NCBI GenBank assembly: GCA_964019415.1
Contig: OZ025884.1
Span: 2,847,875 to 2,911,874, forward strand
Source of the DNA: Ianthella basta
Taxonomy: Eukaryota > Porifera > Demospongiae > Verongiida > Ianthellidae
Direction: 5' to 3'
Length of the DNA stretch: 64,000 bases
In this document: positions 10,487 to 22,300 of the stretch, piece after piece
Numbering within the stretch: position 1 is the first letter of the stretch
Layout of the letters: each line of letters opens with the position of its first letter
Notes under the pieces: model-generated
The model's database searches: none
The model's input: the letters and a program-made list of their open reading frames with translations, nothing else
Told to the model about the DNA's origin: nothing
Position numbers and translations under genes: made by a program

Positions 10487-13400
10487 CTACTTGTCATACA
10501 AGAAATCAAGTGAGGCATCATATGATTTGTTGGTTGTTTCATCTGTGGCAACAACGTGGATCTCTGGACCATCAAACTCAATCTCAATTAGAACCTTTCG
10601 ATCTGTTCCACCTCTGGTGATAGGCATGTCCACAACAAGGTTACCCAAGTACTTGCATCCTGGGTCATCAGTAAAGGTGACTCTATGAGGTGCACTGTAC
10701 ACCTTGAGGTCCACTTTGACCTGACCAGATCTAGCTGGATTATAGGTCCTCTTAATTGGCTTGTCTGAATTGCGAATCTTTGCCCCACTCTCCACAAATT
10801 CATCATAAGTGTCATCACAGAATTTTTTACCTTCGTAAAACGCTGCTTTCCTTTCAGGGTGCTTCCCACTATCAAAAGGTACCACCACACTCAACCCATA
10901 TGACAAGGCAGCCACACGCTCTTGCACTATGCTTGGATTTAGCCCATACAACACGGCACCTTTGACAATAGCAAGATGGCTCTCTGGGGGATTTACAATA
11001 TTCTGCTTATGGACGTTTGAGCGTACTTTGTCACGAACAGATTGAAGGAGGAAGGTGGACTGTGAGAAAGCACCAACCATGTAGAGAGCTGTGATGTTTG
11101 ATAATCTTCTCTTGGCCAAGTCCTGACTGAGGCGCATGCAAATAGCATCAATTACACCCCCATACAGTCCTTTGACAAGGTCTACACGTATTTCAATCCT
11201 CCTATTTCGTGACAATGTGATGCCATCAACCTTTGAACCAGCCAGCAATGCATAGGCATCCTTACCGGAGATTTCCTCGCATGCAATGTTGAACCCAGCA
11301 GAGATCTTAAAAAACACTGTATCATCATCTTTCTTTTTTGCAATCTGTGTCTTTTTCCCTTCAAGATCCTTCATCAATTCCAACCACTCAGCAGTGTATT
11401 TTGTCTTGAGTTGGACAAAGAATGGTTGATACCCCCTCCTAAAGACTGGCTCAAGAAGCCTCTCAAAGGCTCTATCCACAAGCACACCACCAACTGGACC
11501 TCCAGTTGGATGATCTAGCTCATTCACCACATATGCACCTTCTCCGCGATCCTCCACACTGTGGTACGCAATATCAATTGTTCCACCACCACAGTCTACA
11601 ACGCCATACTGGAGACTTCTGTCTTTCTCACCACGTTGATCTTTCTGTGCACGTACATACAAGGCAGCACACTCAGGCTCTAAGGCAATGATCAGCTGCT
11701 TACGAGTGGAGGGATGGCACAATTTAGCCTATACAAACAAACACACAAGTAAGTTAGTAAGTTGGAGTTAAACAAATAGTAGGTCATTATAAGCACTTGC
11801 ATGACAACTTAACTGCAGTGACAGCACAGCAAAATTGGGCTTCAGTGGTTTGCTGTGATATGAGGAGTGCATAATGAATAAAAAAGAAGGGGTCTCCTAG
11901 TGATATGCATGTGTGTGTGGACCTGGCCAATTGAAAGTGCTCACATTTGCTGTAACCTGACTAATCATACCTGATATACATAATGCATAGTGCAACAAGT
12001 TCTCTTGTGTCCTCACAGAAGAAGTTTTCACCAACAATAAAAAACCCAACTAATCTGCAGCTGTTAGAAAAACCTTTATATGCAATTGCTGAGCGGCGAG
12101 CGTAAGCAAGCGAAACGAGGCCATTGATCGCTGTCTATTTGAGCTTCGGCTATATATTATATGTATAATTTTATTTGATATATGTATCAATATGTATCGC
12201 CAGACATGTGACTGCGCATGTGCTCCGTTATGTGAAGGTGCGTCTTTCAGGGGGTGCTTCTGCTCCTGTTCGGCCGCTGAGCTTTGCCGACATGCTCCCA
12301 CGGAAGAGGGACAAAGAAGGAGAGCAGATGGAAATGGCAACGACACGGCTGCGTCCAGCACACCGAGGGGCCATGCTGTAAGATGGTGCGTGCGACTTGA
12401 CACGGAGACAGCGGGGCAAAGAGAGGCCAGACTAGAAACAAATGCGGCAGAATGGTGCAAGGCTACTGGCCTCTGTGACGGACGAGCAGCGGCAGTCCAG
12501 AGGAGCTTTGGCAGTAACAAACAAGGTCCTTGGCTACTAAGACAGCTCCAGTCTGTAACATCACATTACACTTGTCTACTGGGCTCATACTATTCATGCT
12601 GCGAGGCAATTCTTAAGCACTTAGCGTATGCGTTATACAGGAATCGCAAAAGGGAGGACAGAGTTCATATATATAACCAGTTACATGAGTGATATAGTTT
12701 AATTTGGGCGCTGTTAGTTAATGGTTTTGACCTGGGGCATATATGCAATATACATACTACACTTGAAGGGGATGTTTTAGGGATATTTCACCAATACATC
12801 CCCTGAAAGTGTGGTATGCATAATATATAATACGTTACCAAGGAAACATGTGCAATTAGGTGACATAAGCCTAAGAAAACATGGTTTCCTTGGTAATGAT
12901 ATATATATATATAGCATGGTTGTGACGTCATCATAATTATGATCTTAAGCATTACAGTCAGGTTTGGTATGTATTTGGCATGCCAACCTAAAACTGGGTT
13001 TGAATACATAGCCAAACCTAGAGACTCTGGACACAGAGACAGGGTCTCCATGCACACTTTTCAAGGTAACTTTTCACAACAGTTTGGAGACACCAAGGTC
13101 GCAACTTCCAAGGTAGTGACTACAATTGCCCCACTGTCTACAGTTGATTCAAATATGGAGATACTGTACTAGACGGATACGGAAGAAAACGGCAGATAGA
13201 AACACAGAAAACATGGAAATTACACTTAAGGAGGAAGCGATCCATGAAGTGCCACCAAAGTATTTGCTGTGGCGTAGCTGATCTGAACTTGACGTGAGGA
13301 GCGGTATCCATGTCTGGGAGGAAATCGCTGTGACACTTCTGTACAGTAGCACAATTAGCCTCTTAAAGCCTAGCTACCTATTTCCCTTAAAATTCAGTAA

Positions 13401-16040
13401 TAGGTATAGCTTTTGGATTTATGCATATAACCATGCATACAGAGCAGTTATAATACTAATAGTATAGAAAATTAAATGAAAATTGTGCAGTCAGTTGAAG
13501 GGGAATTTTGGGAGCTTAGAAATACTTTGCGATCAGACAACTGAACAGGATAAAATTGTCATAGGAAAATGACATACATCCACTGTGCTTCCTGTCGATG
13601 CTTATTGAACAACACCAGCTTCCTTGGCCTACTGAGATGGCACCAAAGATATAATCTACCAGCGCACATTGCAATAAAAAATCGCATAAACTTCCTAACA
13701 ATACCTGCTACAACTAGCTATTCCAGCGCAGAAAAGTCGCCAACTAATGAGAAAGTTTACCAGCTTGTATGCTGCTCGAGATGCCCCCTTATGCGACCTC
13801 CATTTGTCCACAACTTATATACAGGAAGTAGATATTGTTGTCCAAGTGAATGAGAATGCCTATCCAGTAGGAAGAGCAGCTAGAGGAAGCACTGAAAGAG
13901 CTCAAAACAGGAAACTGAAGCAGCAAGTCCATAAAATAGTTCAGAAGTGTGAGATTTCACACAGTTACTGAGTGTCCTAACTGCAATACAAGCCAGTTAG
14001 AACTGGAAGCCTCATAATACATATACAGCAAGCACCAAAAATGTTGCTAAGATGGGTAAATACCGTGCTTGCTACAAAAGAAACAATTTTCCGACTGAGA
14101 ACAGTCGGTTGTGGCCATTCCCAAAATTATCTGCTCAGGGCGTTTACAAGTCGTTTTGTTCCACAAGTTCTGGAGATTGCTAGAAAAATCTGGAGTGGAT
14201 GGTTTGCCATCAGAGTATTGGCAAGTGTTAGCTTTTTGCCTTACCATTTTCAAAGAATTTGCGTCATGCAGTTGCATGACTGAAAACCCTTCCCGCGTCC
14301 GGTAGCGGTTTGCTACCAAACTTTCTCAAAGGCACCACGCTTTGCCTTACAGCGTCACGGGGTGAGAGGTGTTCGGAAATGGGCTACTCTTGCAGCGTAC
14401 ACGAGGGAAAGTTTGGGCGCGCTTGCAAACCAGACTCCTTCGACGGCGGCCGGTGGATTGCTACCAAACTTCCCCAATCATCTCATCTGTTGCTGCTACA
14501 AATCAAATTGACCATCTTTTTTGAAAGCAGGCCTATTCTGAACAGCGCGACGACGGTTCTTCGCTAGCCCCACAAGGCCATCTTTATCAGTGGCAGTTGC
14601 CATGTTGCCATAGAGAACTTGTGCAGTACTTTGTCCCCCCACCTTTTCTCACGCGGCTATGAACGAATTGCCATCAAATGTTCCAGGAACTAGGCCGCCG
14701 TGCTGTAGGGTGCACTGAATCGTCGGCGTTCTCCAACAGCCAACAGCCGAAGATGGAGCGGCGAAAAAGTATATTAGGCCATATTTCATCCGCCAACCTC
14801 TCGCGCACGGGAACGGTTCGCCATCAAACTTTCAGAGGCCCAGGGACACTGCACTATGGCATTGAGCGTCGCAAGGGATGGGGAACGGGCGAACACTGGG
14901 CCAAATTTAGAGCTTGCCGAAGGCGGGCCTTGCAGCTAGTACATATTATTATACAGACAAAATCGCCAGCAACTGCATCAGTGTGGAGCTCACTCAGGCT
15001 CGCCCCAATCAGACATGCAGTAGATGACCATTCCAATGTTGTACATTCATAGCTGAGCAAGGTGCAAACATCTGTCCCACATGTACGTACAGTTCCCATG
15101 TTTCATTGGCCATTCAAGCTTACACAGTTGCTATAATTATAGCAACAATGACATGTCCAGTCTGTGGCATTGATTGATAGATTGAGTGATTGCATGACAA
15201 AAGTATTCTACTGCCACTCTGCATGTGCTGTGCAGGCATTTTCAAAGTTATCATTTTGTTTTTCTATGAAGGCACTTTAATGAATGTATGCTTAGTATGC
15301 ACCAATATAATTATAGTACCTGGTATGCAGCTTTCCTCATGAAATGTCTTGCTACTGGTTTCCAGATGGCAGGGACAGTCAGCACCCACTGGATTTCGTT
15401 AGGGTGAATTACACCAATCTCACTCTTTGACATGAATGCAATCAGTTTATCAGCCAGATACCTCAAGGCTCGGGAAAAGACATCAATGGCGCTCCTAGTC
15501 TTAGGACAGCCACCATAACCACAATTGGTGGCCTCAATTGGAATGTCATCCTTGAATGTCTGAAAGAAAGAGGGCAATATAGCTAGCTAGCTATACATAA
15601 TATATACTTTGTTATATTAGCCACTTATCCAGCTAATTCTCTCACGGGGATAGTGCAACTAAACATATACAATCAAACCAAGCATAATGCTGATTCACTG
15701 AAATGACTAGCAACACATTCATGAGAACTAATCGCACCTCGCGCTCGTGCAACTCCATTTTGAAGTTCCTGACAAAGAAGCACTTCCGCAAGTCATCTTC
15801 AGTGAGATTGCTCATTGTCTCCTCTGCTTCGTACCCATAAAATATACCCCCCTTGCGGTCGATGAGGATGGTCGTGGGGGCCGTCCTATCAATGCCAGGA
15901 GAGCTCTCCCAATCGGTCATCACAGTTATGTCTTCAGGGCCCAAGCGTTTGTTAAGTATCTTAGGTTTCTTGGCATACGCCATTCTTGTATTACAGGTAC
16001 CGAAGTCAATAGCTGCAACATAGTTTGTAGGTTTCTCCAT
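10487..16040 (-). CDS. HSPA12: HSPA12-type Hsp70-like ATPase
   Basis: Three coding exons, 16040-15738, 15559-15320 and 11728-10487, join in phase 0 to give 594 aa. The ATG follows the TATA-like box at 16091-16100. Actin/Hsp70-fold ATPase motifs are visible: phosphate-1 AAIDFGTCNTRMAYA (about residues 9-23), phosphate-2 GVVDCGGGTIDIAYH in the third exon, and an adenosine-type motif ALYMVGAFSQSTFLLQS. LTVPAIWKPVARHFMRKAAY matches the conserved HSPA12 block before the second phosphate motif. The protein is a little shorter than vertebrate HSPA12A/B (about 675-690 aa). As in that family there is no canonical substrate-binding domain with an EEVD tail; it ends LDFLYDK. Introns are 178 bp and 3.6 kb, the latter full of repeats. 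The role in sponges is not established; family members are cytosolic ATPases of uncertain client range. It is arranged head to head with the gene starting at 16308. Confidence 0.93.
12060..12700. other. GC-rich island inside HSPA12 intron 2
   Basis: A block of raised GC content with long overlapping open frames on both strands (plus 12192-12692, minus 12520-12050). Neither frame shows a known motif, and the two-strand openness is what GC-rich DNA gives by chance. It is probably part of an inserted element; I do not call a gene. Confidence 0.4.
12740..12897. repeat. Fold-back elements (two adjacent hairpins)
   Basis: ACTTGAAGGGGATGT (12761-12775) is answered by ACATCCCCTGAAAGT (12796-12810). 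TTACCAAGGAAACATG (12835-12850) is answered by CATGGTTTCCTTGGTAA (12880-12896). Each forms a stem with a short loop, typical of small non-autonomous fold-back/MITE copies. They lie in HSPA12 intron 2. Confidence 0.7.
14190..14840. repeat. Recurring GCYACCAAACTTTC-type motif array
   Basis: Variants of GGTTTGCTACCAAACTTTC occur at about 14199, 14306, 14454, 14666 and 14815, with spacings of about 107, 148, 212 and 149 bp inside a GC-rich stretch. More distant variants appear near 18527 and 20085. The sequence between motifs is only weakly similar. This looks like a degenerate tandem or composite repeat; no coding function is seen. Confidence 0.5.
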
Positions 16041-16307
16041 GACACACGAGGATTATGTTCGTTCTCTTGCAGCTGGTTGAAAGCGCCAGTTTTATAAATA
16101 CTCGGCGATCACCGCCGCTTTGTAAACTTTTGCGGTCGGGGTTAAGGGGTTTGGGTATATATGTGATACATTCGCCATCCTGCAGCTACCAGCTGTTGGA
16201 ATCGCAGCGAATCGAGAGGTAAGAAAGGTTACCCCTTGGGCTGTGATTGTTTATATTATACTCAACAACTTATGCCTACATTTATGACATTACAATTTCA
16301 GACTAAC
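16041..16307. promoter_or_regulatory. Shared divergent promoter of HSPA12-type and coiled-coil genes
   Basis: Only 267 bp separate the two start codons. TTTATAAATA at 16091-16100 reads as a TATA-like box for the minus gene, about 50 bp upstream of its ATG. TATATAT at 16156-16162 is suitably placed for the plus gene. Between them is the near-palindrome CGGCGATCACCGCCG (16103-16117), a candidate factor site. The plus gene seems to have a 5'UTR intron: a donor GTAAGA near 16219 and an acceptor TTTCAG ending at 16302. No perfect heat-shock element was found. Confidence 0.6.
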
Positions 16308-19300
16308 ATGGCATCATCGAAGTACCGAAGAGAGGAAGAAGCCAAGTTGAAACGGCAGTGAGTTAGCTACATTACAATTCTGTTGGGGGGGGGGGGGGAC
16401 AGGATTAATTGTTTGATGGCGAAGCCAGTCAGGCCTAGAACCACTACTAGATCAACACTTGTCGTTCGATACTGACTTGGAAGCTGTTAAACATGGTGTG
16501 AGCGTAATTATATTATTGTGCCAGGCAACATCTTCACACAAACGTCCACTACCGCCATGATTTTACCATCACACAGAGCATGCAACAAGTGCTTATAACT
16601 ATGAATATTTATTGTCATGCCATGCATTGTGAACTCGAGATCTGTAAGTGCGTAGCAATAATTTAGCTCATGCAGGATGGTGTGTTTTTGTCCCATTGGT
16701 ATGGACAGATATGATAGCCAAACATCAAGTTTGCCACAGTCACCACCAACAGAAAACAAATCTTTCATTGGAAGTTTACTGGCATTTTTCTCCAAATGGT
16801 ATGTTCCAATATATGGTATGCATCATAAAAGTTACTGTTATACGTATGTAACAACGTACATGCCCCTTGCCTATAGATTCTGAGGGCAAGGTGGGTTATT
16901 AGACAATTCTGCTGCATGTAACCTTCATGTGTTATGACTCGATCTGTTTTCCTGTCCTTTAAATTAAAAATATCAGTGTATTCAATTCAATTCAATTCAA
17001 TTCATTATATTAGAGTGCACCATGCCAATAGACACTAGGACACATCATGGTCCAATGTAGCACTGCACACATCATGCGCCATGGAAGATGCAGAGATACA
17101 GGTGAGTACCATATAATGAAAAAGCTGGGGTCAATGTTAATAAAGGGCGTGACAGATTGCTTGATAGCATGTATAATATAGGCATTTATTAATAGAATCT
17201 AGCTGACCACATAGAGCTAATAATAGACAGTATATGATAGTTCTTACAGGCCAGTGACAATACAAGGGCTGCTCTCTCTCTCCAATGCTTTTTGCTGGAA
17301 AGTCCTCCCTTGATCCCTCCATGGCTTCCAGAAGAGGTTGCCTGAGATGGTCCCATGCGGAGCACTGCAAAAGCCAATGGCATACATCCTCCACCTCTCC
17401 ACTGTCACATTCCTTGCATACACTCTCCTCTCTCTTCATCCCATGCCACCTTCCCATTTCAATCTGGAAAGTGGCCGTTCCACCCCTCAACTTTAACATC
17501 ATCCTCCTTTCAACCTTTGACTTCAACAATGCACAACTCGACTCCACCTCACACTCCCCTATCAACTTCATCATGGACAACTTTGGCTTTTCGTGCACTT
17601 CCTTCCTCTATTCGTCCTTTACACCTCTCCAAGCCACACTCAGCAACATACATTTCACTTCCGCCTCTGACAGCTCCCTGACCACACCACCACTCATGTC
17701 CTGCCACCCAAATCTACCAATACACCTACCCATGCTTCTCATCCAGCTTCCCCTACCACACTCCACTGCCTGCAACGCGACCTTCCTCAGCAGTCTGCCT
17801 TCATATATCTTACTTGTCAATACCTTATACCAGAACTGCACGCACCTTACCCTTGCCTCCCACACTACTGGTGGTCTTCCCTGCTACGACAACCCCACGA
17901 CGGTTACTCTACGATGACCAGGCGATGCCAGTGTGGCTTATGAGGGTGTGGATATGCCTGCTGGTAGGCCACAACCATGCAAGCGATTCTGTGTGTAGCA
18001 TGATGATGTAGACAGAGAATTGCCATAATAAGTGGAATCATGCATGCACTGACTATAGATACATCATGGAAACAACTGCATAAGTGTTAGAATGGAAGCA
18101 AAGAACATACAGTATATATATACAGTACATACGTATATAGCTATACTGATTGACATGCAGTACTGATTATGTGCACATTATGATGTTTACTTTGTTACTG
18201 CATCTTGGTTGTATACTATAATAGCTGATTTACATCAGTATGGTGCCATATATATGGTTAGATGCAGCTCTGTTGCAGAGCAGAGCGCGAGCGCACCCTT
18301 CAGGGCAAGGCACCCCTTTGAAACGTTAAGTAACCGGAATCTCGTATACACAGACTGTAAATCTATGAAAAGCATGGCATCTCAGTTTCTCTTAATGGAA
18401 TGAAATAGTTCAGTGTTCTTCGCCGGTGCGGCGATTTGTCTTCCATCCACTCCCCTATGACCATCTCCATGTGGCACCCGGTACTAGTCCTGCATTTTGT
18501 GTCGATCACTCGCAAGCTGTGGGAGTAGTTTGCCAACAAACCTTTTCAGCTGTAGCTCTAGCTAGCTAGCTACTGAAATAATTTTATACTAGCAGGAAAG
18601 CCCACTCCAGCGCCCCCACAACAGCTACTCCACGACAGCTGTTCCACGACGGCCAGATGATGCCAGTTTGGCTTATGATGGTGTGGGCATGCCAGTTGGT
18701 AGCTAGGCCCAAGCCATGCACATGGAAAGTATTTGAAAATGGTCAGGTCACTTGTGTTCACGTGTACACAAAACTGTCTCACGTGGTGCAGTAGCTAATA
18801 GTTTCCGCCAAGTTAAACTCATATGTATGGTAAGAACAAAATTTAAATGTATAATTACATTGTTAATCCATTAAAAAGATTAACACAATATACACACTGC
18901 ATGAAGGAGTGCATGTATACTGCTGCAATATGTGCATGTCACAATAATCTTATTATAATGGAGCTAGGTCGATTTTTTGTCCGCACTAGTCTCCGGAACC
19001 ATGTGGAGGGTTCGCAGAAAACGCGGTCCTAATGTTAAAGCGCTATCCAGAGGGTGTCTTCAGCTGGGTTTTCCTGCGAAAACGTGCAAAATGAAGGTTT
19101 TGCGCCAACTCGCCATATGTTACTATTGGACACCATTTTTGTTTTACGGAGGAAAGTGAAGTAGATTACGGAATTCGCAGCTAATTCCTTTGTTACAAAA
19201 CTCCTCCTGGGGAGATGGTGCGACGCTTCTTTGCTGTCATTTTAGCACAATGTAGAAGGCTGTGGGTGACATAAGCTATATAGCGGAAAGTGCCATCTTA

Positions 19301-22300
19301 CGCGAGTGAAAGCGGCTCGATGGCGAAAGGATGGGCACAAGTTATGCAGGTTTTAGGCTTGCATAATGATCTCATGACATCATTGTAATACGTTTTTTTC
19401 GAACAAAGCAATTTGCAACCGTTGCCGTGCGCATATGCTGAACATTAAGGGCAACACCGGACTAGCCAAGAAGTCAAGACATTCAGGGATGATGAGAGCT
19501 CTTAGGAACGGACAACAACTGTCAGAACTCCAAGACCATCACTCAACCTTCACTCACAGGAGTCAGCACCAAGGGAAAAGCAGGAGCCAGCTCGAGGGGA
19601 GTCAGTTCAAAGGACTAACCAGGAGTCAACTCAAGAGAACAACCAAGAATCAGCTCAAAGGGGCCATCATGAGTGATCAGTTCTGTTTAATTTGGAGGGC
19701 AATACAAAATGCTTGACCTTGCAGAAGGTGATTTGCGGTGGAAGAGGAGTCAGCTGCATGCAACTCTATAGCTAACTGCAACTGCAGCGTCTACAGCTAT
19801 CATTCAGTAGCCAGGTTTGGAAGTGCTTTGCATCAGAAGCACTGGCATCAGAAGCACCTGCGTTAGGTGCCGGAGCAGAGGAGGGCGCCAAAGGCGCCCT
19901 TCTCTGCTAGTACATTCAATGTGTGATGTAAATGAAAATAAACTAGCTACAAGATTGTAATTACTTTGACCATTTGCTGCACAATAGTTTGTTTGCATGA
20001 AAAACAAAACCACCTGGGAGCAAGTCCCTTTTGGAAATTTTGCCGGAACCTGACAATCAATGTTTCGATTCCTGCACAAAGCTGTTTGCTACCAAAATGA
20101 AGTCCAGCAAGTGAGATACTTGTAGACATGTAGAACAAGCAAGCTATTCAATCGCACTTGCAACATTGAGCTGCATAGGTAAGTTTTAACCCTTCTTATC
20201 GCACTGAAGGAATGCTCACTAATGGCGTTGGTTGCAGGCAACACAAGCACTAGTTGCAACACCTTGCAAACTTCAGACATCAGAGACCTGTCTTGTGGCT
20301 TTAAAGCAAGTATGATATCTTTGATCTCGAAAATTGTAACAGCTTTAGTATCTCCTTTATAATTGGCCCCCAGAATATATATCCAAATGAAGATGAAGTT
20401 TGGATTTTGGATTTTGATTGGCGCTAAAAAATGGCGGAAGGCAGCTGCGCTGGGTGATGGTCATAGACAGCCTGCCAGCAAACTAAGGACGGTGAAAGAT
20501 GAGCGCTAAGAACTATGATAGTGATTTAGTGAGTGATATAAGTAGATTCGGGTGTTGGAATGTAAGAACGTTGAACGGAAGGGAGCAGAAGCTGGTCGCT
20601 GAAATGAAGAAGTATCGGCTGGAGGTGTTGGGTGTCAGTGAAGCGAAAGTGAGAGGAAACGGTATGAGGATGATTGGGGATACTACGTGCGTGTATTCGG
20701 GTGTGCAGACAGGTAGAGCGAAAGCGGGTGTGGCGATTTTGCTGTCAGAAAGATTCGGTCGGTTTTTGAAGGAATGGAGGTGTGTAGACGAACGAATTGT
20801 GATGATACGGTTGAAGATAGAGGGCGTGTGGGTGTCTGTGGTGCAAGTATACGCGCCCACCGAGGACTGTAGCAATGCTAGCAAGGATGAGTTTTTCTTG
20901 AGGCTGCAAGAGACTGTTGGAAGAGTGGTGAGTGGTGACTTATTGGTTGTGATGGGAGACATGAATGCTAGAGTGGGTGATGATACAAGTATCTGGGGTG
21001 AAGTCCTTGGTAGGTATGGTGAGGAAGTGTGCAATGAGAATGGGAGGAGACTGCTGCAGTTTTGTAATGAGTACAATCTGTGGATTTCTAACACATGGTT
21101 CCCACACAAAAGAATCCATAAGTACACTTGGGAATGTAGAGGCAGAGGGCTCAGGTCCCTTATTGACTACTTCTTGGTGGGAAAGGAGGCTAGGAAGCAG
21201 GTAATGGATGTCAAGGCAGTGAGGGGGGCAGAAATAGGAAGTGACCATTACCTAGTGTTGATGAAGATAAAGCTGAAGGCTAGGAGAGTGAAGAACAGTA
21301 GTCAAGTGAGGGGGAGACAGAAGATTAAAATTCGCAATTTGAAGGATGATAGGGTGAGAAGAGAATATCAGGCAGTGATTGCTGAACTGTATGAGGAAGC
21401 TAGAGCTGGTGGGTGTGCATCAGGAAAGGATGTTGAATTGGCATGGAAGGAGTTGAAAGAAGGTATAGTGGGGGCGGCAACGAAGGTGTGTGGGACAATG
21501 AGGGGGAGAAGTGGACAGGTAAAGAGAACAAGATGGTGGAATGAGGAGGTGAAGAGTGCAGTGCAAAAGAAGAAAGTGCTGTATAAGCGGCTGCTGGACA
21601 CTGGCAATGTAGAAGCTAGGCAAAGGTACAATGAGGCAAAGCTAGAGGCAAGGAAATTAGTCAGAAAGGCTAAAAATGATGAGTGGGTGCAGTTTGGGAA
21701 GGAATTGGAGAAGGATGCAAAAGGCAATCAGCCACGTTTTTGGGCTAGGGTGAATGGAAACAGGATGACAAAGGAGAGTATGACTCGCATTAATGGTAAG
21801 AATGGTCAAGTATTGTCAGAGGGGGCTGAAGTCATCGGCAGGTGGAAAGAGCACTTTGAAGAGTTATTCCATGAAGTGGGAGAGCCCCTCTCAGACACAC
21901 AGTGTAGTGAGGCAATGCAGGAGGATGATATGGGAATAATGAAGGAGGAAGTGAGAAATGGGGTGAAGAGGCTTAAGATGAGAAAGGCACCTGGTATTTG
22001 TGGGATTCTGCCTGAGATGTTAAAAGCAGGGGGTGAAGTGGTGATAGAGTGGATGGCTGATGTATTCAATTTGGTGTGGAGAGTGGGGGTAGCCCCTGGA
22101 GACTGGAAGAATGCAGTGGTAGTACCAGTCCACAAGAAAGGAAGCAGACTAGAGTGTGCAAACTACAGAGGAATTAGTCTAATGAGTATTGTTGGTAAGG
22201 TGTTTGCGAGGGTATTGAATGAGCGGGTGAAGATGGCAACAGTTGACAAAGTGATGGACGAGCAAGGAGGTTTCAGAACTGGCAGGGGGTGCAATGACCA

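Noticed and set aside
12050-12692. 156- and 166-codon frames on opposite strands
   Set aside because: GC-rich island open on both strands with no motif; not called as a gene.
16978-17003. Independent (AATTC)n microsatellite
   Set aside because: Better explained as the 3' tail of the minus-strand LINE fragment at 17137-17870.
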